64,000 nucleotides of DNA from Flavobacterium hydrocarbonoxydans (GTDB taxonomy: Bacteria > Bacteroidota > Bacteroidia > Flavobacteriales > Flavobacteriaceae): assembly GCF_009789235.1 (NCBI RefSeq), contig NZ_WSTB01000004.1:124001-188000 (forward strand), read 5' to 3'. The translations under genes and the position numbers were made by a program. Below are positions 15,021-22,873 of the stretch, piece after piece. The notes beneath the pieces are model-generated. The model did not search any database and was not told where the DNA came from. It saw only the letters and a list, made by a program, of their open reading frames with translations. Positions within the stretch are counted from its first letter, which is position 1; each line of letters opens with the position of its first letter.

Positions 15021-17048
15021 CTACAACAATCCCGCTCTCTTTAATAAAGCTTCAGGTTTTGGTTCCTGACCTCTAAAACGTTTGTACAAGATCATCGGAT
15101 GTTCTGTTCCTCCTTTTGAAAGTACATTGTCTTTGAATTTCTTCGCTACTTCAGGATTGAAAATGCCGTTTTCCTGAAAATATTCAAAAGCATCGGCATC
15201 CAGCACTTCAGCCCATTTGTAACTGTAATAACCTGATGAATAGCCACCTTGAAAAATATGCGAAAAAGCGGTACTCATCGCGTTTTCTTTTACATCAGGA
15301 TACAATTGTGTGTTGGCGAATTGTGCTGTTTCGAAAGTTTTCAAATCGGTAATATTCGTCGGATCTTGTCCGTGCCAGGCCATGTCTAATAATCCAAAAC
15401 TCAACTGACGCATAGTTGCTAGTCCTTCCTGAAAACTGGCACTTTCTTTAATTTTCTGAACATATTCTTGTGGAATGATTTCGCCTGTTTCATAATGATT
15501 GGCAAACAAAGCCAAAGCTTCCGGCTCGTAACACCAGTTTTCCATAATCTGACTTGGTAATTCTACGAAATCCCAATACACAGAAGTTCCCGATAAACTC
15601 GGATAGGTGGTGTTGGCCAACATCCCATGTAAACCGTGACCAAATTCATGAAACAAAGTCGTTACTTCATTAAAAGTCAACAACGAAGGTTTTGTTTCTG
15701 TGGGTTTTGTAAAATTACAAACGTTCGAAATATGTGGTCTTTCGTTTACGCCGTCTTTTATAGATTGTGATTTAAACGAAGTCATCCAGGCACCGTTACG
15801 TTTTCCTTTTCTAGGGAAAAAGTCGGCGTAGAAAATCGAAACCAAATTATTTTGTTCGTCGGTTACTTCGTAAGTTATAACTTCTTCATGGTATTTATCA
15901 ATATCAAAAATTTCGGTAAATGTTAATCCGAATAATTTTTTAGCAACCGTAAAAGCACCTTCTAAAACTTTTTCTAACTGAAAATAAGGTTTCAGTTTTT
16001 CGTCATCCAAATTAAAAAGCTGTTGTTTTAATTTTTCAGAATAATACGCTCCGTCCCATTTTTCCAATTGTTCGATTCCGTCTAACTTTTTCGCAAAAGC
16101 GGTTAATTCAGCAAATTCCTTTTGAGCTGCCGGCTTTGCTTTAGCCAATAAATCATTTAAAAATGTAAAAACTTTCTCCGGGCTTTGCGCCATTCTTTCT
16201 TCCAGAACAAAATGGGCGTGCGTTTTATACCCTAATAAATTGGCTCTTTCGAAACGTAATTTGGCAATTTTCAGTACATTTTCCTGATTGTCAAATTCGT
16301 TATTCTGAAAAGATCTTGCCCCAAAAGCAATCGCCATTTTTTTACGCAGTTCGCGATTATCGGCATACGTCAAAAACGGAACATAGCTCGGATGGTCTAA
16401 AGTGAAAATCCAGCCTTCTTTTTCCTGACTTTTCGCCAATAATCTGGCCGCTTCGATGGTACCTTCTGGTAATCCTGATAAATCTTTCTCATCTGTTAAA
16501 TGCAATTCGAAAGCATTGGTTTCGGCCAAAACATTCTCACCAAACTGCAAACTCAACATGGACAATTCTTTATCAATTTCGCGTAATTGATCCTTTTTGT
16601 CTTCGGCTAAATTGGCTCCGTTTCTGGAAAAACTTTTGTATTTTTTATCTAAAAGTGTCGTTTGCTCTGCATTTAGATTTAATTGCTGTTTTTGGTCGTA
16701 AACGGCTTTCACTTTTGTAAATAAGGCAGCATTTAAGGTGATGTCGTTTCCGAACTCTGATAATAAAGGCGAAACTTCCTGAGCAATTTTTTGCATTTCA
16801 TCATTCGTTTCAGCCGAATTCAGATTAAAGAAAATACTGGAAAGACGGTCCAAAATATCACCTGCAAATTCCATTGCCAGAATGGTATTCTCAAAAGTTG
16901 GTGCTTCAGGATTGTTTACGATGGCATCAATTTCGGCTTTCGCCAAAGTAATTCCTTCCTGAAAAGCAGGAAAATAATCTTCGATTTTGATTTGAGAAAA
17001 AGGTGCTGTGTTATGTTTTGTATTGAAAAATTGTGTTAAGATGCTCAT
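15021..17048 (-). CDS. M3 family oligopeptidase / peptidyl-dipeptidase (Dcp type)
   Basis: 675 residues, the usual length for cytoplasmic M3 metallopeptidases. The zinc site LFHEFGHGLHGML lies near residue 466, with a third-ligand region SQIMENWCYEPEAL about 28 residues later. The C-terminal substrate-binding part contains FQGGYSSGYYSYKWAEVLDADAFEYF, which is highly characteristic. It cleaves short peptides and helps recycle amino acids. No signal peptide is present, so it is predicted to be cytosolic. It is flanked by two toxin loci but is itself housekeeping in character. Confidence 0.92.
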   Translation of the reverse strand: MSILTQFFNTKHNTAPFSQIKIEDYFPAFQEGITLAKAEIDAIVNNPEAPTFENTILAMEFAGDILDRLSSIFFNLNSAETNDEMQKIAQEVSPLLSEFGNDITLNAALFTKVKAVYDQKQQLNLNAEQTTLLDKKYKSFSRNGANLAEDKKDQLREIDKELSMLSLQFGENVLAETNAFELHLTDEKDLSGLPEGTIEAARLLAKSQEKEGWIFTLDHPSYVPFLTYADNRELRKKMAIAFGARSFQNNEFDNQENVLKIAKLRFERANLLGYKTHAHFVLEERMAQSPEKVFTFLNDLLAKAKPAAQKEFAELTAFAKKLDGIEQLEKWDGAYYSEKLKQQLFNLDDEKLKPYFQLEKVLEGAFTVAKKLFGLTFTEIFDIDKYHEEVITYEVTDEQNNLVSIFYADFFPRKGKRNGAWMTSFKSQSIKDGVNERPHISNVCNFTKPTETKPSLLTFNEVTTLFHEFGHGLHGMLANTTYPSLSGTSVYWDFVELPSQIMENWCYEPEALALFANHYETGEIIPQEYVQKIKESASFQEGLATMRQLSFGLLDMAWHGQDPTNITDLKTFETAQFANTQLYPDVKENAMSTAFSHIFQGGYSSGYYSYKWAEVLDADAFEYFQENGIFNPEVAKKFKDNVLSKGGTEHPMILYKRFRGQEPKPEALLKRAGLL

Positions 17049-17087
17049 GTAGAATTTAATGATTTAAAAATTAAAAGATTGAAAGAA

Positions 17088-17375
17088 TTATAATTTGAAT
17101 TGCTTTAAATCTTGAAAATTATTCCAAAAACGCAGTAATTGGATAGTGTTGTTTTCTATTCTATAATAAAGTGAAATATGTTTTGTTATGACAATTTTAT
17201 AAACGTTTCTGTAGTTAGTTTTTACAAATAAAACATTGTCATTTTTTAAAAGAGCTATTGTAGCATCTACTTTCTCAATAAAACTTGCTGCAACTTTTAC
17301 AGACCATTCGGCTTCTAAATAATCGATATTATTCCAAAAGTCTTTTTTAGCCTGTGGAGCCCAAATTACAATCAT
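17088..17375 (-). CDS. ParE/RelE-type toxin
   Basis: 95 residues with the ParE/RelE-like arrangement: VIWAPQAKKDFWNNIDYLEAEW at the N-terminus, then helices and strands including NYRNVYKIVITKHISLYYRIENNTIQLLRFWNN. Members are ribosome-dependent mRNA interferases (RelE) or gyrase poisons (ParE); which one applies is not decidable here. Its ATG overlaps the antitoxin stop by one base, the standard layout with the antitoxin first. Confidence 0.82.
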   Translation of the reverse strand: MIVIWAPQAKKDFWNNIDYLEAEWSVKVAASFIEKVDATIALLKNDNVLFVKTNYRNVYKIVITKHISLYYRIENNTIQLLRFWNNFQDLKQFKL

Positions 17376-17602
17376 TATTTAAAATATTTTGAATAACGAT
17401 TTTTGGTTTCTTCCATAACAGCATCGTGCGGAGTTCCTTCATTATTTTCTAAAGAATATATAGCCTCGTCTATGCGGTGCTTTTGCTCATCAGAAAGATT
17501 TTCTTTTGATTGAATGAAGTCAACAATTTCCTGAATTAGATCAGGATTATCTATATCTAAAACAATTTTGGCCAGTTCTATTTTAGAGGTTTGAATGTTC
17601 AT
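17375..17602 (-). CDS. Antitoxin partner of ParE/RelE-type toxin
   Basis: 75 residues. An N-terminal segment (SKIELAKIVLDIDNPDLIQEIVDFIQSKE) is followed by a helical, charged C-terminus (DEAIYSLENNEGTPHDAVMEETKNRYSKYF) likely to wrap the toxin. It is identified mainly by its one-base overlap with a ParE/RelE-type gene. A consensus promoter (17616-17646) lies directly upstream and is partly embedded in an intergenic repeat. Confidence 0.75.
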   Translation of the reverse strand: MNIQTSKIELAKIVLDIDNPDLIQEIVDFIQSKENLSDEQKHRIDEAIYSLENNEGTPHDAVMEETKNRYSKYFK

Positions 17603-17615
17603 TTCGCTTTTTTAT

Positions 17616-17646
17616 CAAAGTTAAGGTTTATTTTTTGTTCCACAAA
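17616..17646 (-). promoter_or_regulatory. Promoter of the ParE-type toxin-antitoxin pair
   Basis: Minus-strand TTTG (17646-17643), 19 bp, TAACTTTG (17623-17616). The -33 box lies in the CACAAAG word of the intergenic repeat at 17637-17750. Confidence 0.65.
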
Positions 17647-17750
17647 GTCTCGCTAAGTAAACACAGAGATTCACAAAGTTTTCTTCAATAATAAATTAAA
17701 AAAAATCTTAGCGAATCTCTGTGGTATTTCTCTGTGAGTCTCTGCGGAAT
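17637..17750. repeat. Imperfect inverted-repeat block between purE and the TA pair
   Basis: The left arm has CACAAAGTCTCGCTAAG and CACAGAGATTCACAAAG. The right arm has CTTAGCGAATCTCTGTGG and CTCTGTGAGTCTCTGCGG. Shared words (CACAGAGATTC and CGCTAAG, with their complements) make an imperfect stem of some 45 nt with an AT-rich centre. It is probably a dispersed element and also possibly the purE terminator. Confidence 0.55.
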
Positions 17751-17758
17751 AAATAACC

Positions 17759-18244
17759 TTATTTTTTCAATCCTTCAGCCGCTTTGTTAACGGCAGCTTT
17801 CAATTCTTCTTTGTAGGAGATAATAGTTTCAAGAACGTTTTTATCATGACTTCCGATGATTTGAGCGGCTAAAATTCCGGCATTTTTTGCTCCGTTTAAT
17901 GCCACAGTTGCAACAGGAACTCCGCCTGGCATTTGCAGAATCGACAAAACCGAATCCCAACCATCAATAGAATTGCTTGATTTTACTGGAACTCCAATTA
18001 CAGGAAGAGGAGACATCGAAGCCACCATTCCAGGTAAATGTGCAGCTCCTCCAGCTCCGGCAATAATGACCGAAATGCCACGAGTGTGTGCATTTTTGCT
18101 GAAATCGAATAATTTTTCCGGAGTTCTGTGTGCCGAAACGATATCTACTTCTACTTCAATATTAAATTGTTTTAATATGTCGATGGCATCCTGCATAACT
18201 GGCATGTCTGAGATGCTTCCCATTATAATGGCTACTTTGCTCAT
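17759..18244 (-). CDS. purE: N5-carboxyaminoimidazole ribonucleotide mutase
   Basis: 161 residues, class I PurE. The N-terminus is VAIIMGSISDMPVMQDAIDILKQF, then VSAHRTPEKLFDF, AGAGGAAHLPGMVASMSPLPVIGVPV and LLSILQMPGGVPVATVA-like sequence with NAGILAAQIIG. It converts N5-CAIR to CAIR in purine synthesis, together with PurK. The usual partner purK lies 2 kb upstream on the same strand; an ATPase-HNH pair separates them. Confidence 0.96.
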   Translation of the reverse strand: MSKVAIIMGSISDMPVMQDAIDILKQFNIEVEVDIVSAHRTPEKLFDFSKNAHTRGISVIIAGAGGAAHLPGMVASMSPLPVIGVPVKSSNSIDGWDSVLSILQMPGGVPVATVALNGAKNAGILAAQIIGSHDKNVLETIISYKEELKAAVNKAAEGLKK

Positions 18245-18263
18245 GTGTTTTTTTGTTTGTTTT

Positions 18264-18288
18264 GTTTCAGGTTTCAGGTTTCAGGTTT
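18264..18288. repeat. Short GTTTCAG tandem array
   Basis: GTTTCAG repeated three times with a fourth partial unit, directly upstream of purE. The same word recurs as an inverted pair at 29113-29160. Confidence 0.5.
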
Positions 18289-18318
18289 GAAAACTGTTAC
18301 TATAATATTGTTTAATTT

Positions 18319-18915
18319 TTATTGTGGATCAGGTAGTAAACTCCAAATGTCAATCTTGAATTCTTTATCAATGGCTCTCAAATAAGATATTTGTTTTACA
18401 TCGTCATCAATTAATACTTTAAAGAAAACTTCTGGTGATTCACCATATAAGGCAAGTTCTTTAGTTTTTCTTTGAATGTATTTTTTTCTTTCGTCAGCTA
18501 AAATAATATCATCAAGCTTTAATAAATTTATCAAATTGACAGCTTCATTATCATTTAAATCAGAAACTCTATAATCGCCATCATCGTAAACTACTCTTTC
18601 ATCAAAATCAATTGCTGTTGGGTGCAAAACAGGTTGATAATCTTCCCATTTGGTAGATTTTTCTTTATTCCATTGATGTTTGACTAAAAACCAATTTGAA
18701 TAAGAATCTTTTTTAGTTCCTTTTAAAGTTGGATTAAAATGTTCGATATCTCTTGCGTCTGCTCTTCCTAAATATTCTTCTGTATAAACACAAAATCCCT
18801 TTTGTTCTTTGTATAAGATTTTCGAAATTTTTAAATTATTATTTGAATTGCCTTCGATATAACCCAAATTACTTTTTTTAACTTCGGAATCGTCATTTTT
18901 AATAACTCTTCTCAT
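18319..18915 (-). CDS. HNH nuclease-like protein (PtuB-like)
   Basis: 198 residues. An HNH-type finger is visible: KEQKGFCVYTEEYL (C42), DIEHFNP with H59, then YSNWFLVKHQWNKEK with N74 and N83. In many PtuB/TIGR02646-type proteins the first knuckle is CxxC and a Cys precedes the last Asn; here these positions are Thr45 and Trp82, so the structural zinc site looks lost or altered while the catalytic His is kept. It starts 2 nt after the ATPase gene, the usual order of Septu-type defence systems. It may be a nuclease effector; the assignment is by layout and motif. Confidence 0.72.
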   Translation of the reverse strand: MRRVIKNDDSEVKKSNLGYIEGNSNNNLKISKILYKEQKGFCVYTEEYLGRADARDIEHFNPTLKGTKKDSYSNWFLVKHQWNKEKSTKWEDYQPVLHPTAIDFDERVVYDDGDYRVSDLNDNEAVNLINLLKLDDIILADERKKYIQRKTKELALYGESPEVFFKVLIDDDVKQISYLRAIDKEFKIDIWSLLPDPQ

Positions 18916-18917
18916 AT

Positions 18918-20237
18918 TTAGAAGTTATAAGTGTCACCGAGTTTAACGGTTTCTAATAATAATTCTTTTTTTCTTTTAGGATCACTTTCGTTTGCAACTT
19001 CTTGTTTTAGAGTAATATATCTTTGATAGGCTTCTTCTCCGTGTTTATTATAATAATTTACTCCAAAATCATTCTTCAACATATCATTCGGGTCATCACC
19101 AATTGGAGAACTTCCTCTTCTAACAGCAACTTTTCCTTCCTCATCAAAATATAGAATAAATCTTTCCTCTGGTTCAAATGAAGCAGCAACAAATGGAGAA
19201 TGAGTTGCTACTATAAATTGAGCTTTTGGAGCAAGGTTTTGATAATGATCCATCAAGTCCATTTGCATATCTGGATATAAGGATCTTTCTGGTTCGTCAA
19301 TTAAAATTATAGAATCTTTTGTCTCTAGTTTGAATAGGGGTAAAAATGACAGTAATAATCCTTTTGTTCCTGTACTAGTATTTTGTATTGGAATTATTTC
19401 ATCATTTCTTTTATTCTTAATAGGGATTGAATATTCTGTATTCACTAAATCAACTTCTAGATTTAGTTTTTCTAAAATTGGATTAAAATTTTCAACAAAA
19501 GCTTCCAATTCATTTGGATTTTCTTTTTGCCATTTTTTATATTCGCTATCTAGTTTAGTAGGGTTTGATAATAGCCCCTTATGGATTAATTCAGACATTT
19601 TTTGAGTGAAATTTTTGCGGTATTCTAAAATTTCACTTAGAAGAAAAAGCCATATTTTTACATCTACATCATCATTAAAAAGTATGTTTGGGGTGTTAAA
19701 ACTACTATTTAGAATATTTTCGAGACTAATTTCAGAGTTTTTTTGGTGTTTTTCGATTAGGTCAATTGGATTCTTAGTAAAAATATCAATATTTTTATCT
19801 GAAATTAAATTAGCTTTAAAATAATAAATTAGTTTTTTTTCTTCACGTTTTTCAAATAATTGACCTGACCAACCACCTATAAATTTATTATAATAGATGT
19901 CATTATTATATTTTAAATTTTCATTTGACAACTCAATATTGTTATCATTGTTATCGAACCAATTAAAGTTTATACTGCCATTAAATTTTTTTTCTTCTCC
20001 AAGTGGAGGATCAACATAATTTTGATTATTAATGAAAAGATTATTTATAAAAAAATGTCTTTCATAAAATAATTCCAACAAACCAGTTTTCCCAGTAGCA
20101 CTCTGTCCAATAAAACATATTTTATCTAAAGGTTTTCCTCTTTTTTCTTCAATATGGAAATCTTCAGGATAAGTAAAATCAAAATCTAGATTTTCTAAAT
20201 GTCTAAACTGATCGATATGTAATTTTGAAATTTTCAT
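18918..20237 (-). CDS. AAA/OLD-type ATPase, Septu PtuA-like
   Basis: 439 residues. Walker A is GQSATGKT at 44-51. The ABC-like signature region is NTSTGTKGLLLSF, Walker B SIILIDEPERSLYP lies near 312, and the switch histidine THSPFVAASF near 345. A C-terminal block (DPNDMLKNDFGVNYY) is followed by a short charged helical tail. This is the layout of ATPases paired with HNH nucleases in Septu and some retron systems. No reverse transcriptase is nearby. The gene is more AT-rich than its purine-gene neighbours, consistent with acquisition. A role in phage defence is inferred. Confidence 0.75.
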   Translation of the reverse strand: MKISKLHIDQFRHLENLDFDFTYPEDFHIEEKRGKPLDKICFIGQSATGKTGLLELFYERHFFINNLFINNQNYVDPPLGEEKKFNGSINFNWFDNNDNNIELSNENLKYNNDIYYNKFIGGWSGQLFEKREEKKLIYYFKANLISDKNIDIFTKNPIDLIEKHQKNSEISLENILNSSFNTPNILFNDDVDVKIWLFLLSEILEYRKNFTQKMSELIHKGLLSNPTKLDSEYKKWQKENPNELEAFVENFNPILEKLNLEVDLVNTEYSIPIKNKRNDEIIPIQNTSTGTKGLLLSFLPLFKLETKDSIILIDEPERSLYPDMQMDLMDHYQNLAPKAQFIVATHSPFVAASFEPEERFILYFDEEGKVAVRRGSSPIGDDPNDMLKNDFGVNYYNKHGEEAYQRYITLKQEVANESDPKRKKELLLETVKLGDTYNF

Positions 20238-20286
20238 TTATTGAATTTTTACAAAGCTAATTAAAAAATGATTGCTAATATAAACT

Positions 20287-20330
20287 GAGGACTAAGGACT
20301 AAACACTAAGGACTAAGAACTAAGCACTAA
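20287..20330. repeat. ACTAAG-word array overlapping the purK stop
   Basis: Repeated ACTAAG and GGACTAA words run through 44 bases, and the last codons and TAG of purK (20320-20322) fall inside the array. It is a short, imperfect tandem structure. Confidence 0.5.
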
Positions 20331-21468
20331 TCACCCTAATCGTATTCTTAACCTCCTCCGCAATTCTTCTCGCTTCCGCCATATCTTCATTTACAATCGT
20401 AACGTGACCCATTTTTCTGAAAGGGCGTGTTTGTTTTTTACCATAAATATGTGGTGTAACACCGTTCCAGCCTAAAATGGTTTCGATGTTTTCATACACT
20501 ACATCTCCAGAAAAACCTTCTGCGCCTACTAAATTTACCATAATTCCGGCAACTTTGCTGTCGGTATTTCCTAACGGAAGATCCAGAATGGCACGTAAAT
20601 GATTTTCGAATTGTGATGTATAACTGGCTTCGATAGAATAATGTCCTGAATTGTGTGGTCGTGGAGCGACTTCGTTTACCAAGATTTCATCATCATTGGT
20701 TTGGAACATTTCAACTGCCAATAAACCAACATGATTAAATTTCTCTGAAACATTCAACGCAATTGCTCGGGCTTTTTCAGCCACTTTTTCGTCGATTCTT
20801 GCCGGACAAATTACGTATTCAACTTGGTTGGCTTCTGGGTGAAATTCCATTTCGACCACAGGATACGTTTTGATTTCGCCTGACGGATTTCTGCAAACAA
20901 TAACGGCCAATTCATTTTTGAAAGGAATCATCGTTTCAGCAATACATTCTACATTAGGTAAACTGTCTAAATCAGATGCTTGGCGAATTACTTTTACACC
21001 ATTTCCGTCGTAACCAAATTCGGTACATTTCCAGACGAAAGGCAATTTTAAATCGTTGATTTTAGATTTCAAATTATCTAAATTCTCAAATCTTTCAAAA
21101 GGAGCAGTTGGGATATTGTTATCAGCGTAGAATTGTTTCTGAATTCCTTTATTCTGAATTCCTTTTAAGGTTTTTGGCGACGGATAAATTTTTAGCCCTT
21201 CGTTTTCTAATTGCGTTAAAGCTTCCAGATTAACCAATTCAATTTCAAAAGTCAAAACATCCACTTGTTTCCCGAAATTGTAAACCGTTTCATAATCCAT
21301 TAAATCGCCCTGAAAGAATTTATTGCACGCAAATTTACTCGGTGCTTCATCGCTTGGGTCTAAAACATAAGTTTGTATGTCAAATTTTCGAGTGTCAAAC
21401 AATAGCATTTTACCTAATTGTCCGCCTCCTAAGATTCCTAATTTAAAATCAGAAGAAAAATAATTCAT
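20320..21468 (-). CDS. purK: N5-carboxyaminoimidazole ribonucleotide synthase
   Basis: 382 residues of the ATP-grasp family. The N-terminus KLGILGGGQLGKMLLFDTRKFDIQTYVLDP is characteristic. The ATP-grasp core has PFVWKCTEFGYDGNGVKV, and the C-terminal part has NEVAPRPHNSGHYSIEASYTSQFENHLRAI. It makes N5-CAIR from AIR, ATP and bicarbonate; PurE then converts it. Its 3' end lies in a short repeat array, and the ATPase-HNH pair follows before purE. Confidence 0.96.
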   Translation of the reverse strand: MNYFSSDFKLGILGGGQLGKMLLFDTRKFDIQTYVLDPSDEAPSKFACNKFFQGDLMDYETVYNFGKQVDVLTFEIELVNLEALTQLENEGLKIYPSPKTLKGIQNKGIQKQFYADNNIPTAPFERFENLDNLKSKINDLKLPFVWKCTEFGYDGNGVKVIRQASDLDSLPNVECIAETMIPFKNELAVIVCRNPSGEIKTYPVVEMEFHPEANQVEYVICPARIDEKVAEKARAIALNVSEKFNHVGLLAVEMFQTNDDEILVNEVAPRPHNSGHYSIEASYTSQFENHLRAILDLPLGNTDSKVAGIMVNLVGAEGFSGDVVYENIETILGWNGVTPHIYGKKQTRPFRKMGHVTIVNEDMAEARRIAEEVKNTIRVISA

Positions 21469-21473
21469 TGTTT

Positions 21474-21887
21474 TTATAGTGTATTTAAGAATTCATCTGG
21501 TGTGAAAACGTTAATTTCTGAAAATTTATAATCTTTCAAATCCCGGGTAACAATACAATCCATATTATGAATAGATTGAGCAGCTGTAATTTGAATGGCA
21601 TCTTCAAAATCTTTATGGTTTGATTTTAAGCTTTTTTTAATGATGTTTACATCAATTGAAATTATTTCAATATTTTCTGTGATTTCATCCAAAGCCATTC
21701 GGATTTTTTCCTCAGGAATCAGTTTTTTTAACAAATAATGAAGCGTGATGACCGTATTTGATGTAGAATATAGATTTATTTTTTTATCAACTCCTAAGGC
21801 GTAAATTTTTAAAGAATTATGTACAAAAGGTTGTCTATTTGCAAAAATATCCATCAGAATATTAGTGTCAATAAAAACGTTTTTCAT
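21474..21887 (-). CDS. PIN-domain toxin (VapC-like)
   Basis: 137 residues. PIN-type acidic positions are visible: VFIDTNILMDIFANR at the N-terminus (D7), central acidic residues including DFEDAIQITAA, and a late CIVTRDLKDYKF. VapC-type toxins are Mg-dependent ribonucleases that cut tRNA or rRNA. The start overlaps the antitoxin gene by four bases (ATGA type). It sits directly upstream of purK on the same strand, so read-through into purK is possible. Confidence 0.85.
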   Translation of the reverse strand: MKNVFIDTNILMDIFANRQPFVHNSLKIYALGVDKKINLYSTSNTVITLHYLLKKLIPEEKIRMALDEITENIEIISIDVNIIKKSLKSNHKDFEDAIQITAAQSIHNMDCIVTRDLKDYKFSEINVFTPDEFLNTL

Positions 21888-22132
21888 AGACCGTATTTTT
21901 CTCTGTAATGCTCTTCTTTTACTTTTTCTTCATCAAAATCGTCAGGCAAAGTTACAATGCCAATCAGTTTTTTTACTTTTGGATGAATGTCATCGTAGGT
22001 TTCTGTTTTTTCAGTCAGATTTTTAAAATAACTTTCTACCAGTTCAGATAAGCTTCTGCCCGTTTTTTTAGCATACGATTTTGCTTGTTCGATAACTTCT
22101 TTTTCTAACGATAAAGTGAGTTTGGTATTCAT
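21884..22132 (-). CDS. Antitoxin of the PIN toxin (DUF6364-like)
   Basis: 82 residues. A ribbon-helix-helix-like N-terminus, NTKLTLSLEKEVIEQAKSYAKKTGRSLSELVESYFKNL, is followed by an acidic tail (DDIHPKVKKLIGIVTLPDDFDEEKVKEEHYREKYG) suited to neutralising the toxin. The four-base overlap with the PIN gene fixes the pair. The promoter region has a -7 box TACATTTG and two TACGTAAA repeats 21 bp apart that probably serve as its operator. Confidence 0.82.
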   Translation of the reverse strand: MNTKLTLSLEKEVIEQAKSYAKKTGRSLSELVESYFKNLTEKTETYDDIHPKVKKLIGIVTLPDDFDEEKVKEEHYREKYGL

Positions 22133-22133
22133 A

Positions 22134-22162
22134 TACGTAAAGTTTTTACAAATGTACGTAAA
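22134..22162. promoter_or_regulatory. Promoter and candidate operator of the PIN toxin-antitoxin pair
   Basis: TACGTAAA occurs at 22134-22141 and 22155-22162, two helical turns apart and each containing the palindrome TACGTA. Between and overlapping them, the minus strand carries a -7 element TACATTTG (22156-22149). Autorepression by the antitoxin is a reasonable inference. Confidence 0.55.
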
Positions 22163-22192
22163 ATAATTATTTTGATCGAATTACAAATTTAA

Positions 22193-22262
22193 TTTTTCCG
22201 CCACGAATTCACGAATTTCTAATTATATAACTTCAAAAATTCGTGAATTCGTGGCGGAAAAA
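22193..22262. repeat. Long perfect palindrome, CCGCCACGAATTC family, copy 1
   Basis: 26-bp arms (22193-22218 and 22237-22262) are perfect complements around an 18-base AT-rich loop. The core CCGCCACGAATTCACGAAT is identical to the arms at 33374-33423. The outer T/A runs give terminator potential on both strands. Confidence 0.85.
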
Positions 22263-22296
22263 AATAGTTTCAAATCCATTTAATCTGTGGCAAAAA

Positions 22297-22848
22297 CTAT
22301 TTTATTTTCTTTAAAACTTCTTTAGCGACAGCTTTATATGCCGCTGAATGGTCTCCGAAATCTTTCTCCAGAATAATTTTCAACTCAGGATGAATCCAGT
22401 CATAATGATTTCCGAGTAAGTATAAAGTTCGAATCGAATAGGCTTTTGTAGCCACTTTTACATCGGTAATCAACCAGTCAAAACTAATTTCGATTAATTC
22501 CTGAAGATTTTCTTCAGAAAGCAAAATACTATTTTCTGCTTTTTGGTAATGCGATTTAACCAAAAGCTGAACCACTTTTGCAATCGGTCTTATAGCACTT
22601 TCATCTTTTAAGATTTTGATATTGGAACAAAAAAAATCAAGATGCGGCTGTAGCCAAAGAAGTTCTTCGTAAGCGACAAATTCTAAAATCCAGCAGGCTT
22701 TGTGATTGTTTTTATCAGAAGGAGAAAAACAAATAGCAATCAATTCGTCAAATAAGTCTTTGTTTTCCAGAATTTCCTGTGCCGCCTTCAGCCGGTTTTC
22801 TCTGTAAGCATTTACGTAGTCGAGTTTTCTTTGCAGTTCAGAAGACAT
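22297..22848 (-). CDS. HEAT-like helical protein, function unknown
   Basis: 183 residues from ATG 22848; an in-frame ATG at 22869 is an alternative. The sequence is almost wholly alpha-helical with repeat-like Trp/Leu patterns: KACWILEFVAYEELLWLQPHLDFF, IRPIAKVVQLLVKSHYQ, FDWLITDVKVATKAYSIRTLYLLG, HPELKIILEKDF. This resembles HEAT or Armadillo-type solenoids. No catalytic motif is seen. It follows the TonB-dependent receptor by a few bases and ends near the palindrome at 22193-22262. Confidence 0.65.
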   Translation of the reverse strand: MSSELQRKLDYVNAYRENRLKAAQEILENKDLFDELIAICFSPSDKNNHKACWILEFVAYEELLWLQPHLDFFCSNIKILKDESAIRPIAKVVQLLVKSHYQKAENSILLSEENLQELIEISFDWLITDVKVATKAYSIRTLYLLGNHYDWIHPELKIILEKDFGDHSAAYKAVAKEVLKKIK

Positions 22849-22873
22849 TTTTAGATTTTGAATTAACATTGCT

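Noticed and set aside
18319-20237. Retron with Septu-type effectors
   Set aside because: No reverse transcriptase or msr-msd-like repeat is found in the purK-purE interval.
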